A stretch of DNA of 64,000 bases from Phoebastria nigripes (GCA_035582835.1 JAYKAV010001289.1:743140-807139), one strand, 5' to 3'. Positions 1-13,900 are shown, counted from the stretch's first letter. A program made the numbers and translations. The notes: generated by a model from the letters alone, not told the origin.

Positions 1-169
1 GAAAGCAGGTGTTGGATTTTTACCAAGCAATGGCTTGCCCTTCCCATCCTCTGCCTTTTCCTTCCTTGAAGCACAATTTGACTTGAAGAACTCAAAGCTG
101 CTTTACGTTTGTTAGTGGAAAACAAAGCCCTCTACATGCAAATCTCCCACTCTAGCCACCAGGTGTTTT

Positions 170-790
170 GTCACTCCGGTCTCAGACCCAGGAACGGCTC
201 ATCCAACTTTCACGCGTTTTACAGTCGCGCCCTAGCCGTAGAAAGGATTTGCACGCGCTGCACCTTTCGCAAGCGAGTTAATTGAGCAGTTTCCCCAGGG
301 CAGCCCCTAGGAATTGAACCTTTCTGTCCTCTCAGCTTTTTCAGAAAGCTCACAACAGCGATGTCAATGCTTGTTTATCCTTCCGGTAACTTCTGCTCTG
401 TATATGTGTAACACTGGCCAAACAACAACTCCCTGCCAAGGCCAAGAACTGCAGCTGAAGTACCCAGCCCCCAACAGTTGCCGCGGGGGACTGAGGAGCC
501 GGGGAACCCGCTGGCCAAACACTCCCCGTAACCCCCCGCAAGGAAAGACCAGCAGCGCTATTGTTGCTCTGAAGGTCCAGGAGGGAGACCCAGAGTTGAA
601 GGACAACCTCCCTCCTGGAAACCCTGCCCTGTTCAAGCACACACAACTTTTTAAACTCACCGCGCAAGGATGCACATCCTTAAAAAAGGGTCCCAGGCTA
701 AGACTGGTTTTGCTTTGCCAGTGACGACCCGCCATATGACAGAACACAGGCGTCCGATATTTCACTCGGTCGTCGTGTTTTGATTGCATC
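170..790. promoter_or_regulatory. CpG-rich patch, possible promoter or enhancer shoulder
   Basis: By eye there are about 29 CpG dinucleotides in roughly 620 bases, several in tight clusters (for example 200-275). That is far denser than the surrounding DNA and near the expectation for unmethylated sequence. It sits at the window edge facing the likely 5' end of PLEKHA7, so it could be the shoulder of that promoter or an alternative first-exon region. No TATA box or exon was identified. A distal enhancer or chance clustering are alternatives. Confidence 0.35.
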
Positions 791-2386
791 TGTCACACAC
801 TGGTGCATCTTTAGGTTGAGCGATATGATGAGCTTTTAGATTTCCTTTCTTACAGCTTCATACTGTATGCCTCTACAGGAATGAACTTGTCAACTCAGAT
901 GCAAAATGAATGAACAGCTTTTAATCACTTTGATAATGTTAACGTTATTGCTTTGACAGAATAGCAGCAGATACAGTTTGCTGATTCAGCCACTTGTATA
1001 ACAATCTAATGGGCTTTTCTGACTAATGCCATGCTCTAAAAATATACACTGGACTAATAGATGAGCCTCTGCTATACTGAAAAACAGGCTCATTAAGACA
1101 ATTCCTCTGAAAAGTGGCATTTTTATGACAAGATACCGAAGCATTTAATTACCCTGTATCCTGACAGAGCTGAAAGAAATTAATTAAAGAGGAAAAAAAA
1201 TGTGCAGCAATGTAGCAGATCTTGAGGTAGGAAGAGATGCCAATAGTCAGTAGCCTAAAGGGGAATTTGAGAACGGCAAGGCTGTTTCCCCAAAGGAAAC
1301 GGTCTGTTAGTAGGCTACAGATTGCCCTCCATTTACACAGAACAGAAGGCCAGTTTCTGAGAGGAGGCTTGTCGTTACAGAGCCGTTAAGTTTCCCTGCT
1401 GTAGTCTGTGCCAGGAGAATATCGGCTGCGGTTAAAGGACAGGGGAGTCAGAGGTTTGGGAGGGCAGAAGAGTCTTTAGTGATATTTGAGGTAAGGGACT
1501 TGTTTTCACTGCAGCGTTAGCTTGGATTATCCACCCTTAAGCTCATTCCCTGCTCTTCGAGTGAGTGCGTAAGGAGAGTTAGAAACCCCGCTCAGGCTGC
1601 ACCATGCAGCAGGGCGGTTCGCAGGGAGGTTTTAGCAGCACCGGCGTGCACGATCGTTGTGCCGGGAAGCTGCTCCAAGTGACTCCGAGTGCAACCCTGC
1701 AGCCAGCTGCGTTGGCATAACTGGGGTGACAGCACTGTAACGTACATGCAGATGGCATTAGCTCGCCGTTGTTGCTGGCCCTGCCATCAAACATGAAAAG
1801 AAACCTTATGCAATCCCTGTCGCTTTTTGGACAGATTTACTCCTACGTTTGCTCCACTCTCTGGCATAGCTGTTTGTGCAGCGGCACCATAAACCAGATC
1901 AGAGGAAAGATTTTAAATTTTTTTTTTAAATCAACCAAATAAATCCCCAACTTGTTTTATGATTTTTTTTTTTTTTCCTTCTCAAACTATATCGACTCCC
2001 ACGCCAGCTTACCACCCTGCTGCATCAGTAACCTTGCCGACACAACAGAANAGGGAGTGGAAGGGTAGGAAGAAGGGCCTGAGGAGGAGACTGCTAAATC
2101 CTGCTTAAGCAGGGCTGGTATCAAATGAGAAATCCACAGCCTGTGTTGTCCCCACTGCAGCATTAAGCAAGCCTCAAGGCACATTTTCTTACAAAGAGCT
2201 AGCACTTAATCAGGCTAAAGACTTTGGCATGTGAATGCAGGCTACATTAGAGGCCAGGCTTTGAGCTGAATTTCAAAGCGTTGTAGTGGTGAAGACAGGC
2301 CCACAGCCATCACGAGTGGAGCAGATGGAGTTTTTCCCCCCGTGAAGAATAGCTTCACTGGACACTGACAGTTCATCAGCTGTTCA

Positions 2387-2580
2387 GTACAGCGTGGTTT
2401 GGATCTTGCCTTATAGCAAGTTTCAGTTTTAAAAGAACTACGGGCCGTGGCCTGCATGCCACGCATGGTTTGCCAGGGCAAAGCCTCCAGCCCACAGTCG
2501 TTTCTAGCAGCTCTCTTTCCCTTTGTATCACAGACACATGTGGGTGACGCAGCAGGGAGGAGAGTCTCACAGAATAGATG
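2387..2580 (+). repeat. Diverged repeat, copy A
   Basis: This segment resembles sequence near 5026-5552. The matching blocks begin with AGTACAGCG, continue through TTTGGATCTTG, AGCAAGTTT and AAAAGAACTA, then GTGGCCTGCATGCCAC, TATCACAGAC, ATGTGGGT, GCAGGGAGG and GAGAGTCTC. By eye the identity is roughly 75-85% within blocks. The strand is arbitrary. I do not recognise the family. It could be an old interspersed element or a local duplication about 2.6-3 kb apart. Confidence 0.55.
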
Positions 2581-5025
2581 GCAACCTCAGCTGCTCGGAC
2601 AGCCCGTGACAGTTTGTCTAGCGATGAAACAGGGCTGACTTCTCTAACCCTTTTCCTTTTGTCGCTTCACCATCTGATCGCTGTTCAGGTCAGCAATGTA
2701 TACCTGCCTTCGACCCACAGTGACAAAGCGGGACAGTTTCAGCGCCGGGACTGTCACAGTTAGCAGCCAACTGACACGACTAGAAGAGCACACATCCTCC
2801 AGAGTTATAGGTTCACTCTATTGAAAGCAGCGAAGGATTTGTTAATCTTTGCATTTAATTCTATACGTGTGTGTAAAAACTGGAGCTTTTTTCATTGTTG
2901 GCAAAAAAGCACAGCCACACACACCTGTTTATTTCAATTCTTTGGAGAATTTTCATTGTTTTAAATAACACGGTCCCAGCAAACATACAGATATCCAAGC
3001 AGCCCTCTACTAGCTCTAAGCAAAAGCAGAATCCAAGCTACAGCGTCAGAGAGCACATGTAGGTATTGGTATCGAGGGGAGAGGTGTGGGATAACAGGAC
3101 ACCNCAAATACTTCAACCAAGAGCACACCTATGCTCCCTGCCATCCCACCAGATGTACCTGAGCCGCACTCCCTGCTTCAGAGGCACACGTCACCAGCGA
3201 GGGACTTAAAAACAGCCAGCGAGGCATGGGGCACGCGTCTGTGACTGACGCTCTGGGGAGACCTGTGAAGAACACGTAATCGGCTGCATGGGTAAATACG
3301 CTGGCTAAAAAGATCGGGAAGCAACGAACTGGATGGTCCCCCTAGTGCTTCCTTGCCTTTGACTGTCATTGGGAAGTCGGCACGAGAACGTCCCTGCTCG
3401 CTCTCATCCTCCTGCCAGTGGAGCGAAGTAGCCCCGCACCTGCTGCGCATTACTGCCTGCGTGGGAAAGGTGACCCTTTCTGGCAGGAGAGGCTGCAGCA
3501 GTTCCCTCTTTGCGAGAGCCACTCTTCACTAGCGCAGTCAACACCTCTGCCCAAGATGTACAACACTTATTACTGCAATTAACAAAAAGAAGCAGCTGTT
3601 TAAACAATATATAGTGACAAGTGCTAATACTTTGAAGAAACATATCCAACTACAAAATGTTCAGCACATCTCTTCCCTCCGTCGTAGAGGATAAGNGAAG
3701 GACTGAAAACAGCTGAGTGGACATAAAGAGCTCACAAATGCCTTATTAATAAAGCGTGTTGGATCTAATGATCTGTGAAACTGAAATGAGATTATTTGGA
3801 TTATCTCATTAAACAAGAATAATAGCAATAGTAACCGGGTAGTAATTAGGAATGGGCCAATCCAAGGACAACCTGAATAATAGGGCCAAAAGACTCTTAA
3901 TTAATTCTCTGCATTTTTGTGCCTGTACTTCTACACCCAGAATTTATGAAGAAATCAAGAATCGTGGCTAACCAAACAGCCTGGTTTCAACAACCAGAAA
4001 TTAAGCCACTGGTGACCCACACCGCTATGGATCGTTAAGTCTAAGAACTAAACAGCGATTAAACGGGACTGTTTNGGCAGAGCTGGCCTTGAGGAAACAA
4101 AAACACGTAGCCAAAATGTAAAATGGTTTTCAAAGGCTCAGCAATTAACAACCAGCTCCAGGCAAACCTGCAAGGCAGGGGCGGAGGCAGAACAGAAGCA
4201 ATACCTAATCTCAGCCCTTCGTTTTAACCGCTGGCCATCACAACCTCCCAACAAAAGCATGACTTTTCCTCAAAGTGTGAGAGTAATTGCTGAACGGGTT
4301 CAGTGCATAATTCCAGATGAAGCACCACATGAATTTTACCTTTTAGACCTTGTTTGTATGTGAGTATCCAGAAGCTCTTTGGCTCAAGCCAAAGAACAGG
4401 ACGCCTCTGCAGCCTCCCAGGGACGGATGGGGCACGAGGGATGGAACGTGACAGATTCTGAGTGGCAGGTAGGTCAAAATGTCCCTGGTATTGAAGCTCA
4501 ACATAAGTACTGTCGTGCAAAACCTACTGCTCCCGTTGCCTTCCCTAAGTACTCTTTACTTAACAGGAAAAGAAGGCAATATAACATACAGCGCAGTAGT
4601 AAAAGGCTTTTCCAGAGGACTGGATAAATGAATCTAAGAAGCAAAGACAAACTGCTCAAAGGCCTGGCACTTGCCACACAGCACTGTCCTCTCGTGGGTT
4701 TCCTAAGGCAGCGTGGTCCAGCTGCACTTAATGCTCCAGAGTTATTGAGGCCACACCACAGCCCAACAACAAACCACGGACTGCATTTACCAAGGGAATT
4801 TAAACTCAAAAACGCCCATCTTACTGGTCAGGATGCAAAGTGTTTATTTCCCTTTTAAGGCTTCGCTTCCACATACTGAATTATTAACATTAGCAAAGGA
4901 AAAAAAAAAGGGGGGGGGGGGGGTAATTGAAGGAAGCTACTTCGAAGAAAGATGTCTTTGTCACCAGAGTTATTTTATTAAGAACAGAAACTGCAGCCCT
5001 ACCAAACACACTCATAAATCTCCAG

Positions 5026-5552
5026 AGTACAGCGCAATTTGGATCTTGCTTTTGTAGCAAGTTTGAACTATAAAAGAACTATGGTTTTTAAAAATTAATT
5101 TTAAAGTTGACAATGGCTTGGTAGACATTTGAAAGACAAAAAGGAGGGAAAAAATAAAAGCAAAACCAATGACTGCTCAATTACCCTGAAGGGTAAAGTG
5201 GCAGAGCTACCTCTAACGCAAGAAAATAACTCAGAGTAATTCAAGACNGAGGGAGGAAACATTTGAACAGTCATAAAAGGGGAAAACCCACTCTACTAAG
5301 AACACCCCAAACTGTTTTGGGGTCCCTCTGAGAGGAACTATGACACTGCTACATATAAAACTAATTATCCTAATCCTCTGGGTTTTGACTTGCCCCTCAC
5401 GGGGCTGCTCGGGCTGTGGCCTGCATGCCACACAGGGCACGCTAGGGCAATGCCTCTGGGCCACAGCTCCTTTCTCTTGGCTTTTCCCCTTTTTATCACA
5501 GACCTATGTGGGTCACATCGCAGGGAGGGGAAGAGAGTCTCCCAGAAAAGGC
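5026..5552 (+). repeat. Diverged repeat, copy B, split by about 320 bases
   Basis: This is the partner of the copy at 2387-2580, in the same orientation and block order. The first block ends near 5083 and the second resumes near 5400. Copy B therefore either holds an insertion of about 320 bases or copy A has lost them. The word GAACTATG occurs at 5076-5083 and again at 5335-5342 inside copy B. No terminal inverted repeats were seen around it, and the right-hand copy is about 60 bases short of the resumption point. Confidence 0.5.
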
Positions 5553-8500
5553 ACTGGTGGCAGCAGCCTCCTGCTACTGGGACCACAAGAACTCATCTCA
5601 CACACAGTCTCCCAGATTTGTTGGGTTGATGACACCAACCGAGCACGGACTGAAAGCCTGCTGACGTGTCAAGCCTCCTCCAGCACGGAGCGAGCTGTGT
5701 GACCTGCACACCCACTCACTTCTGTGCTGCCTCGAGCCAGCTGTCAGGCAAAGCTGGGCCCTGCAGTCAGCATGATAGTAAAGAGCATTTAACAGATAGC
5801 TGTGCACCGAAAGGGATCCTCTTCTGCCTCCCACTCCTTCGCTACCTCTTTCCCTATGTCAGATCTAGTGTCTGCAGACTGAGCTGCAATAGTAACTGTA
5901 GACTTGATTGCACTTTCAGCAGTAGCAGGCTAATACGCCAACATTGCTCAACTAGTAAACTGCCTCCTACATAGCTAATGAGAGAACTTTGCATCCTACT
6001 CGCAGGGTGATAGCAAATGAGGGCATCAAAGATGTCAGTGGCAGGAGGGGGGGAAGAGGATCAGTTAACAGAAAACAGCCCTGCACCTGATGGACGGGGA
6101 ACATGTCCAAAGTGCACAGACACAGAGAGATTCTTCTTGATGCGATCTTCACCCCTAGAGCAAGTTGAAGCCTACATCAACATGTATGAGGTTTGGCTCT
6201 TCTCAAGCCATGGAACCGGGGAAGGTTCCCATCACAAGGAGCCAGCCTGGATGCAGATAGCTGGAAGGCAGCCCATTCCCCTGCTTGGGAAATTGGGGAA
6301 AAAAACTAGGTGGCAAATCTGCTTCCCCTTCCTCGTCCATGGAGAGAGATGCCTGCAATTCATTGTGTCCTGCATCAAAATGGATAGCGGTTTCTTGTTT
6401 GAAAGCAGAGCAAACTTCCTGGCAAAGAGAAGTAAATGCCTGCAACTTGAATGGGTGGAAGGTTTCTGTTTAAGCCTGCTCTTAACTTGTATCTTGAATG
6501 GACTCCAGCAAGTGAAACCGCATTTCAACAGGACGCTGCGTGTATGAATGACGCAGGGGTCAGTGTGTGCCCACCAGACGTGGGAAGTACAGTAATCAGA
6601 TGGGCCACCTTTTGTGCCCTCTGAGGAGAGGTAGTATGGAGCCAGGCACCTCTACTTCTGACAGACTTTTAGCCTGGGAACGAGGTGTCTTTAGCAGATC
6701 ACCAGGATACGTTGCTTGGAAGGGAAGTGACGGAAGAGACAGCACTCAGACTACCCCAGCTATCTCTCTGGCACAGATCAGAGAAAGCTCCAAGTAATGC
6801 ACACCAGGACCCCAGGCGCTGTAACATACTCCCTGATGAGTCTCTGCACTTTAATAAGTGCAGAAGTACTCAAGGNTTAGGGAGCAGGAAAAAAGCCACT
6901 GCTTGAAATACCCAGCACAATCTAACCCACAGTCTGTCACTTTTTCCGTGGACATAAAAATGTGGAGTGACACTAATGCTGCAGACCTCCAGGACAACAG
7001 TACACGTAACACTTCTTCACAGTGGCCATATCTTCCCATCAAAAATACACAGCAAGAGGGAACTTCCTACTATCTCCCAGCTCACACGAGAAGAAATACT
7101 AAGACTAAAAATATACTGATGGCCAGCTCTTTTACACACATCAGGTGCTCGTACCTACTCTGTAGTCTGATGCTAACAGGGCTTGCTTTCTTTCACTGCT
7201 AACATCTTTTTAACTCGAATGTTTAAGGATTAAAAGTCAGAATGCATGGAGGAAGGCTTATTACTCAAGGTATTCTGATGAATAAAAGTTCTGCATTTTA
7301 AGACTGGCTACACACATGCAATATGCTCTAGTCTTTTTTTTAAGCAAAAATTCTTGCACATTTGCATGAGTCCAGGAGATGGAGCTTTGTGCAATCCACA
7401 GTGTCTCTTGTGAAAGTTCCCATGCAGGCAGCTGAACCAAATCCAGCCATATACCTCTAAAGTCTGCGTCAGCACCTCTGCTTTATTGTCAGCGTTGACT
7501 CTTACATGACTCTCTCCACTACCACTGCAGCTTTCTGAAACTGCTGCTTAGTTTCTTGTGCTTCCATAGTGAGCCGTTGCAAAAAGCTCAGACTGGAGTT
7601 CAATATATGTACTGTTAAACCAAATACCGTTGGGTAAGCCTCAGGTTCAGCATCCCAAATGCCATTTCACTTGACCTTCACTACAGAGTAAGTGACATGG
7701 GCAAAATGCTCCAGTTCAACACGGTTGTTGATCACGTGGCACGCTAGAGCGAAAAAGAAAAATACAAGCGTGTATGCGACAATGAAAGGAATATTCTCAA
7801 CCTAAACTGCAAGCTACATAAACAGTACTAAACTGCTGTATGCCATGGGATTATCCATCATTGTGATGAACTGAAGCCAAAGCCTGTGTTTTGTTAAACC
7901 ATATCTATCATCGGTATCTGCAGTATGACATTTCCGATTACAGTTGCTTTCAGACGAGCTTTTCAATTTTGTTGGGGAGACAAATCTAATTGCTGTTTAA
8001 TACCAACCAACGCTGCAGCAGGACGTGATTGCTTTGCTTAAATAACATTGTTTCATTAAACTGTTCAGATTCGACCCTATTAGTTTGATCTTTGGATCAG
8101 ACCAGAAGCAAGTCTGACAGGAATCCTTATCTGAAATAGAATTTCTTACTAGACCAATTTGTGACCCTCAGAATTTTATTACACAGCTGGGGAAGGCACT
8201 GATGTTTGCTAAGAGGGGAAGACACGATTTCCAGAGATCACTGAAACATAGGCTTTGCCTATGCTTTAAGGGGATTCCTGTGTAATGAGGGGATTACTGT
8301 GCAGTATTTTACCACAGAAGTTGTAAGTCAAGAAGTTTCAAAACTGAGAAGTGGCAGTGTCTCAACTGTACACCATGGCCAAGCTCCTAACTTTTCCTGC
8401 TTTTTATATCCTCCTTTGCTATAGCCAAAGTTGCCATACACAGAAAGACAAGGTAACAGTAGGAGACCACATCGCGATCTGCTCTGAGCTGGTAGGAGTA

Positions 8501-8857
8501 TAGATTTACGTGCCCCACAAGAGCACAACCAGGTAGGCAAAGCTCCGAGACAACGTCTGGCTCCATTTCCCAGGTGCTCTGTCGAGAAGGAAGAAAGGCC
8601 CAGCCCACTCCCCACTCTGGGCAGGAAGAGGTTGGGGAATTGTTCCCTCCACTCTCAACCTTGCACATACATAAGCGCAAAAAGGGTTTATCGTAACTGC
8701 CCACTGTTGTCCACTAAGACTCACACTATGGTATCCTGCGCCATGGTCTGTGTCCCCAAATGCCTCTGCGAACTGCCTCCATGCTCAGCTCTACACCGCT
8801 CCCCACATGCGCCATTTACATATAAACATCCATCTTTGTTTAAAGTGTAGCTATTAC

Positions 8858-9058
8858 AGGCTCAGAGGTAGGACACGGGGCTGGCATTTAGGACATCAGA
8901 GCTCCATGCCTAGCTCTCCTACTGCCCCAGGCAAGCTATTTCACTGCTTTATGCCTCTGTCTCCCTGAAAGGATGGGGGATAGTCTACTCTATTCTCACA
9001 AAACCCACTGAGATTTATGGGTCAAAAACACTATGTAAGAGCTAGACATCAGTGAAAT
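8858..9058 (+). repeat. MIR/CORE-SINE-type ancient SINE relic
   Basis: The segment follows the order of a tRNA-derived CORE-SINE of the amniote MIR group. It has an ACACGGGGCTGG-type 5' part, then AGCTCTCCTACTGCC, CAGGCAAGCTATTTCAC, TGCCTCTGTCTCCCTGAAAGG with GATGGGGGATA, and a tail ending ACACTATGTAAGAGCTAGAC. This matches my knowledge of sauropsid MIR-like copies in block order but is heavily diverged. It has no target-site duplication that I can see and is certainly inactive. Confidence 0.65.
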
Positions 9059-12000
9059 GGCGTTCCTGCAGCATCAAAGTTGCAACACTCACATGTGGTG
9101 AAATCCAGAAAATGAAACACTTTCTCCAGCAACTGTCTATTCCTAGGTCATTACACAACGCTCACAAGTGTAATACTACTTGGAATTTGGGGCCACTGAA
9201 ACACTGAGTCACCTCCCTGCACATCACAAGAATGTTATTTGTTAGTAAGGGCTTTATTTGTTAATCATATATTTTTCTGAGATCCTAGCTTGATTAAAAC
9301 TAGCGAAATACTATTTTTAAATATTATTCTTGTATTGCTTTCCAGATACAGCGTGGCTTAATCGCAGAGTACTAAAACAAAAGAGAATCCAGACCTGATT
9401 CTACTGCTGAAGAAAGTTACCAGGAATAACTACTGAAGTGAAGCCTAAGGAGGTGTCTGTAGCATGAGTTTGAGCTGTAAATGGAATACCCAATACAAAA
9501 GATAGGTATTACCGTATCGGCAGTTTCTGAAAATTTATCAATTTATAGTCCTAGTTTTGCCAAGACCAGCAGAGCTGAGCAAGATGGGATGGACTTTGTT
9601 TTAAGGAAAAGGAAGATGTTATGGTTTTTCCATAAAAACAACAACAACAAAAAACCCAACAGAAAAAACCTCACAAGGAAACAAGTTCTTTTACAGCCTG
9701 TATTTCACAACAGCTTTTGGTGTGCCCCAGTGTCCACTAACATATATTATACCGAGAGGTGTTTCCACCCCCTTTCTTGCAAGTCTCAAATGCCTTTGCC
9801 ATCAGAACTGACCCTCTAAGATTTGGATCCTTCCCAAGTTCATTTAACCTGATTAATTTTTAATGGCTGTCACTGGTTATTTCACCCAGTCAGTCAACAG
9901 CTTCTACAGTTCAAAACACCAGCCACCCTCTTCCCACTCTGGCATAACACACGTGCTCAGGATCTACGGAAATTATTCATCTGCATCATAAAGAACTTGA
10001 AGGAGCTGTGAAAGAGATTGATCCCTGACAGCTGCACTAAACTTGAAAGCCCCTTCCTGGCTCTGAAGAAGGAGAATTCTGACCTGAAAAGGGGTCTTGA
10101 GTGAGCCGCCTCAAAGGGAATGAAATATTAGCCTGTAAAACCAGCACTCACTAGAAAACTCAGGTGATCTTTTAATGTAGGTACACCTCTTGCCTCAGGC
10201 CCAGCCAAGGTAATTACTTGCCACACAGCATCTCAAGCTCACGGGTTGATGTAACAGGCTGTACTTCACTGCCTTTTGTCCTGAGCACCGAGCAAGCCTC
10301 CGGAAATTAACTGCCAGTACTTCTTCCCTCGTGACCAAGCCCTGTAGGACAACGCTACCGTTTATCGTCATATCCAAGACATATCGCTATGCCATTAGCA
10401 TTAACCTTTTATATTGATTCAGCTCCAGTTACTGCATCTGTGCTGGTTAATGTCTTTAATAAATNCTGTGGCGACAGGAAAGAACTCACGCTAGTCAGCA
10501 ACACTGTTCGTGACAAGGGTTACAGATTTCTAACCAGAAGTAAAATTTATCCCAAAAGCAGGAGAGGGTGGAGAGGAAAGACATACTGCAAGTATGTCCA
10601 GAAATCCTTGGGAAGCAAGAAAAGGACATTCACAGGCATCCCACTTGTGCAGCGAACATTGCTGAACCATTTGCCTGTTGCCAAGGTAGGTGCTGGCGGA
10701 GGGGGGTTACCAGGGCACGACGACGTATTGTCATGCAAATGCTGCAGAGTTACTGAAGGGACTTCCCAGCAACAGCGCACATTTTTTCACTAGCTTGATC
10801 CCAGCATTGAAAAGGAAACAAAACAACTGCGTGAACCTGAAGCAGCATTGGCCTAAGCCAGAAACACCAGCTACCCCAGAGCTATGGGAGCACCAAACTT
10901 GCCTTTGGTGAATTCAGTAGGCCCTACTGCTCCTTATTTAAATGGGAGCGGGGAAAGAAACCAGCCCTTGAGTCCCGAGAAACACGTGCAGTGCTTTTTA
11001 ACTACACCGTCTTTCATGATCTGTAAGTGACACTGAAAACAGTGGAAGAAAGTGACACACAAACCTTGACTCAGAAAAATCGGAGTACATATTTAATCCC
11101 AAATAGCAAAATGTGAATGAACTTGCATGCAATGATTTTGAGTGGAAAACGGTAAAAAGCTTACTGTCTGAAAATGCAACTGAAAACACACTTTAGAAGC
11201 TGTTTTCCAGAAAAAGCNGAGGAGCGTATACTTGCAGCCGTATATTTATAAACCCAAATAATTTCTTGCCTTTTCCGATTGTTATTACTATAGCTTGGTT
11301 GACTTTTTTTGCCCTTTTCAGCTAGAGAAATTCATGGTTTCCAGCAGTGGTAATGACTTACCAGCAGAGTAACTGGTGTTTAAGTTTGCTTACTTGAAAT
11401 AAATTACTAGAAGTTTCTTATTTTTCACAGAAGTACTTGTAAACAGGAGCTGTCAATTAGAAAAATTCACAGAGGTAAAAGATGGTTAATTTGCCTCCAC
11501 AAGGGAACCAGTCACATACCACAAAATCCTTCAGAATGAACAGAACAGGTATCTAGCACTCGGAGTGTCCTCTGGACATGACTGAATCAAAGCTTTCCCT
11601 TAAATGCCTGTCAGGGTTAACCTCTCCCAGACTTTACAGTCACCTCTCAAACTCTTTCCTAAAAACGAAGGTAGAAACTGCGCGTGGCATCAATCACCTA
11701 CCGATTTAACCATAGGAAAAAAGACTCACCTTTCTGGACTTACCATTCCAGGATGAACTGCAGAAGTGAAGAAAACATGAAGTCATGTTCATACATTTGA
11801 ATGCTGCCCTAGCTGACTCAAATCAGGGTAAGGTAAACTCATGTCACCTAAAGGAATGGAAGAAAATTGGCTTGACTGATTTGCAAAAAAAAGGGGGACA
11901 TTTCCTCAACAGGAACTCAGACACACAGCCAGGGGTGTCAGGGCAAACACTTAAAGCACAGAAACTTGGGCAGGGGGGAATGGGGGGGTGTACGTGTGCA

Positions 12001-13099
12001 GAGAAGAAGAAAGGTGCAGGCCAAGGCAAAAGGGAGGCAAGAGAGGGAAGAGCTTCATGCTCCCGAGGAAACAGGTGGATTAGAAAGAAAACCTATAACC
12101 CAAAGAGCGCCCTTGTGCCATCTCCCTGGGCCATGTCCAAAGGAGAACTTGATGCTTCAGACCTGAAGGAAACCAGTTCCTTCCTTACCACCCTCAGCGA
12201 CCCAGCAGTGACTGCAAGAATCATTGTTCTTCCCAAGACAACCCTACGACAAACCTTCCCAGGGAATGGCAGACAACCCTGGCCGCCGGGGGCTCTGCAA
12301 GGGGAAAGGGTGCCTCAGCAGCCAGCCTTCCAAACCGGTTGTTTGTCAGCCAAAGGGAAGCAGCCTCTGCCATACACCCCACGGCCCTGGAAGAGCTGCA
12401 GAGCTGGCAAGGGCTGAAGTCTAGTGGGAGGCTTTTGTGAACCAAACTCACCACATGAACAAGCTTGGTATGGAGCAGCAAAGCACAGTGTGGCTGCCCA
12501 GGGGCCCCCCACGTACCACGGCTCGCTGTGGAGGCAGAGGCCCTGTGCCTGAAGAAGGAAGGGTGGGCTTTACTGCGCCAGAGAAGCCAAGAGAGCTGGA
12601 AGTGGGGGAGGCTGTGAGCTCTTCTCTGATGTGTGCCCTGGCACAACACAGGAAAAAGCTCACATTGGGATGGGGGGGGTGTGGAAATCATGGCTCAGAT
12701 TTGTACCTGCTGGGAGAACAAAAAATACTGCAAGAGGAAAAGAACACTGGAAATTCAGAAAAGGCTGCTGGGAATGAGGCAGAAACAGGAACATAGCTTC
12801 TGAAGGTTAAGCCAAGGCAAAAGAAACCATAGAGAGACGAGACATTGTGATGGGAGAAAGCAAGAGGGCAGCGGGGCCCAAAGCCTGCAGAACACCCCAG
12901 ACTGATGGGGAGAGGGAAGCCAGGGTAGTGCCTGGATGTAACCATGGGGCAGAGACGGTTTGGGCTGGTTCATATAAAGAATTAATTTTGGGCAACTATT
13001 TGCAGATCTGGATTTATTCCCATTATCGCATCTCTCCAGCTAAGGGAAGTTACAGTACCTTTACCCAGAGCAGCAGGAAAGACTCCAACCCTCCTGGGC

Positions 13100-13900
13100 A
13101 GCTATGACCTGTGTTGTACCTGGGCAGCTGGATCACAAGTCCTGAGTTGCCTGGAGCAGTGCTGGTGCTCAGCTGTGTGGTAGGAGACCGAGGAGACTAC
13201 CTGAGAGAGTTTCATTCTCACCCAGGCACAGTCCTGTACCACAGCCTCAAACAGTAAACTTACCCAGTACTTCCACAGGACCACGTTCCTCCGGGTCCCA
13301 CGCTCCTCTCTTCAGACACACACTGTAGCACCGCATCCTCCAAGTGCGTTGCTCGGTATCGTGCTTCGTAGGGGTCCACTCCCCCAGGAGGATTTACCCC
13401 TGCCAGTGCCTTGGCTCCACTGTTCCACACCTGGCCAGGCACCCACCACCCTGTGGCAATACCAGCTGCTGAGCAGACAACCTGTGTACCCCGGGGCAAA
13501 TGAGTTCAACTGACAGTGTACCTCTTCTGGTAATCAAAGGGGTAAGGGACTGACAATCTTAATGAGAACGGACAGCTTGCTTAAGCTAGCCTGTATGATT
13601 TACAGGAGATACAGAATCTTTAGTAATGTAAGTAGTAGAAATATACATGCTAACAGTACAATCACAATACCATTACCGTTCTTCCACAAGAGATTGCAAA
13701 GTTCTACAGGCGGTAAATAGGGTGTACCACTCTCTTCCTCTATCCTCAGGTGTACCTTCAACACCTGGATCTGACCTTACTGCAAGCCCAGGATCTGCCC
13801 CTGGGTAATTTAATTCCTGACAATACACCACAAGGCAATTATTTACATGGTACTCCCCCTCTCCTCCATTCCTGTGAGACAGACCCCACCACTGTAACAC
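13100..13900. other. GC-richer block of unknown origin
   Basis: This block is more GC-rich than the AT-rich DNA that follows. It holds several overlapping minus-strand frames (13260-13499, 13312-13509, 13673-13900) that I cannot match to any family. Frames are broken between the pieces and no splice-flanked exon pattern is convincing. An old repeat or retroelement fragment is possible but unsupported. I assign no function. Confidence 0.3.

Noticed and set aside
5076..5342. An 8-base direct repeat GAACTATG that might be a hAT-type target duplication
   Set aside because: The enclosed segment has no terminal inverted repeats, and the right copy does not coincide with the point where the repeat alignment resumes.
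6017..6547. A 176-residue plus-strand open frame
   Set aside because: It has no recognisable domain and is overlapped by equally long minus-strand frames, as expected by chance in a stop-poor stretch.
11785..12417. A 210-residue plus-strand open frame, the longest in the left region
   Set aside because: It is low in hydrophobic residues and unlike any family I know. It overlaps frames on both strands and sits in GC-richer non-coding sequence. Length alone is not support.
13260..13900. Minus-strand frames that might be pieces of a retroviral gag or pol gene
   Set aside because: I could find no zinc knuckle, protease or polymerase motif, and no LTR nearby.
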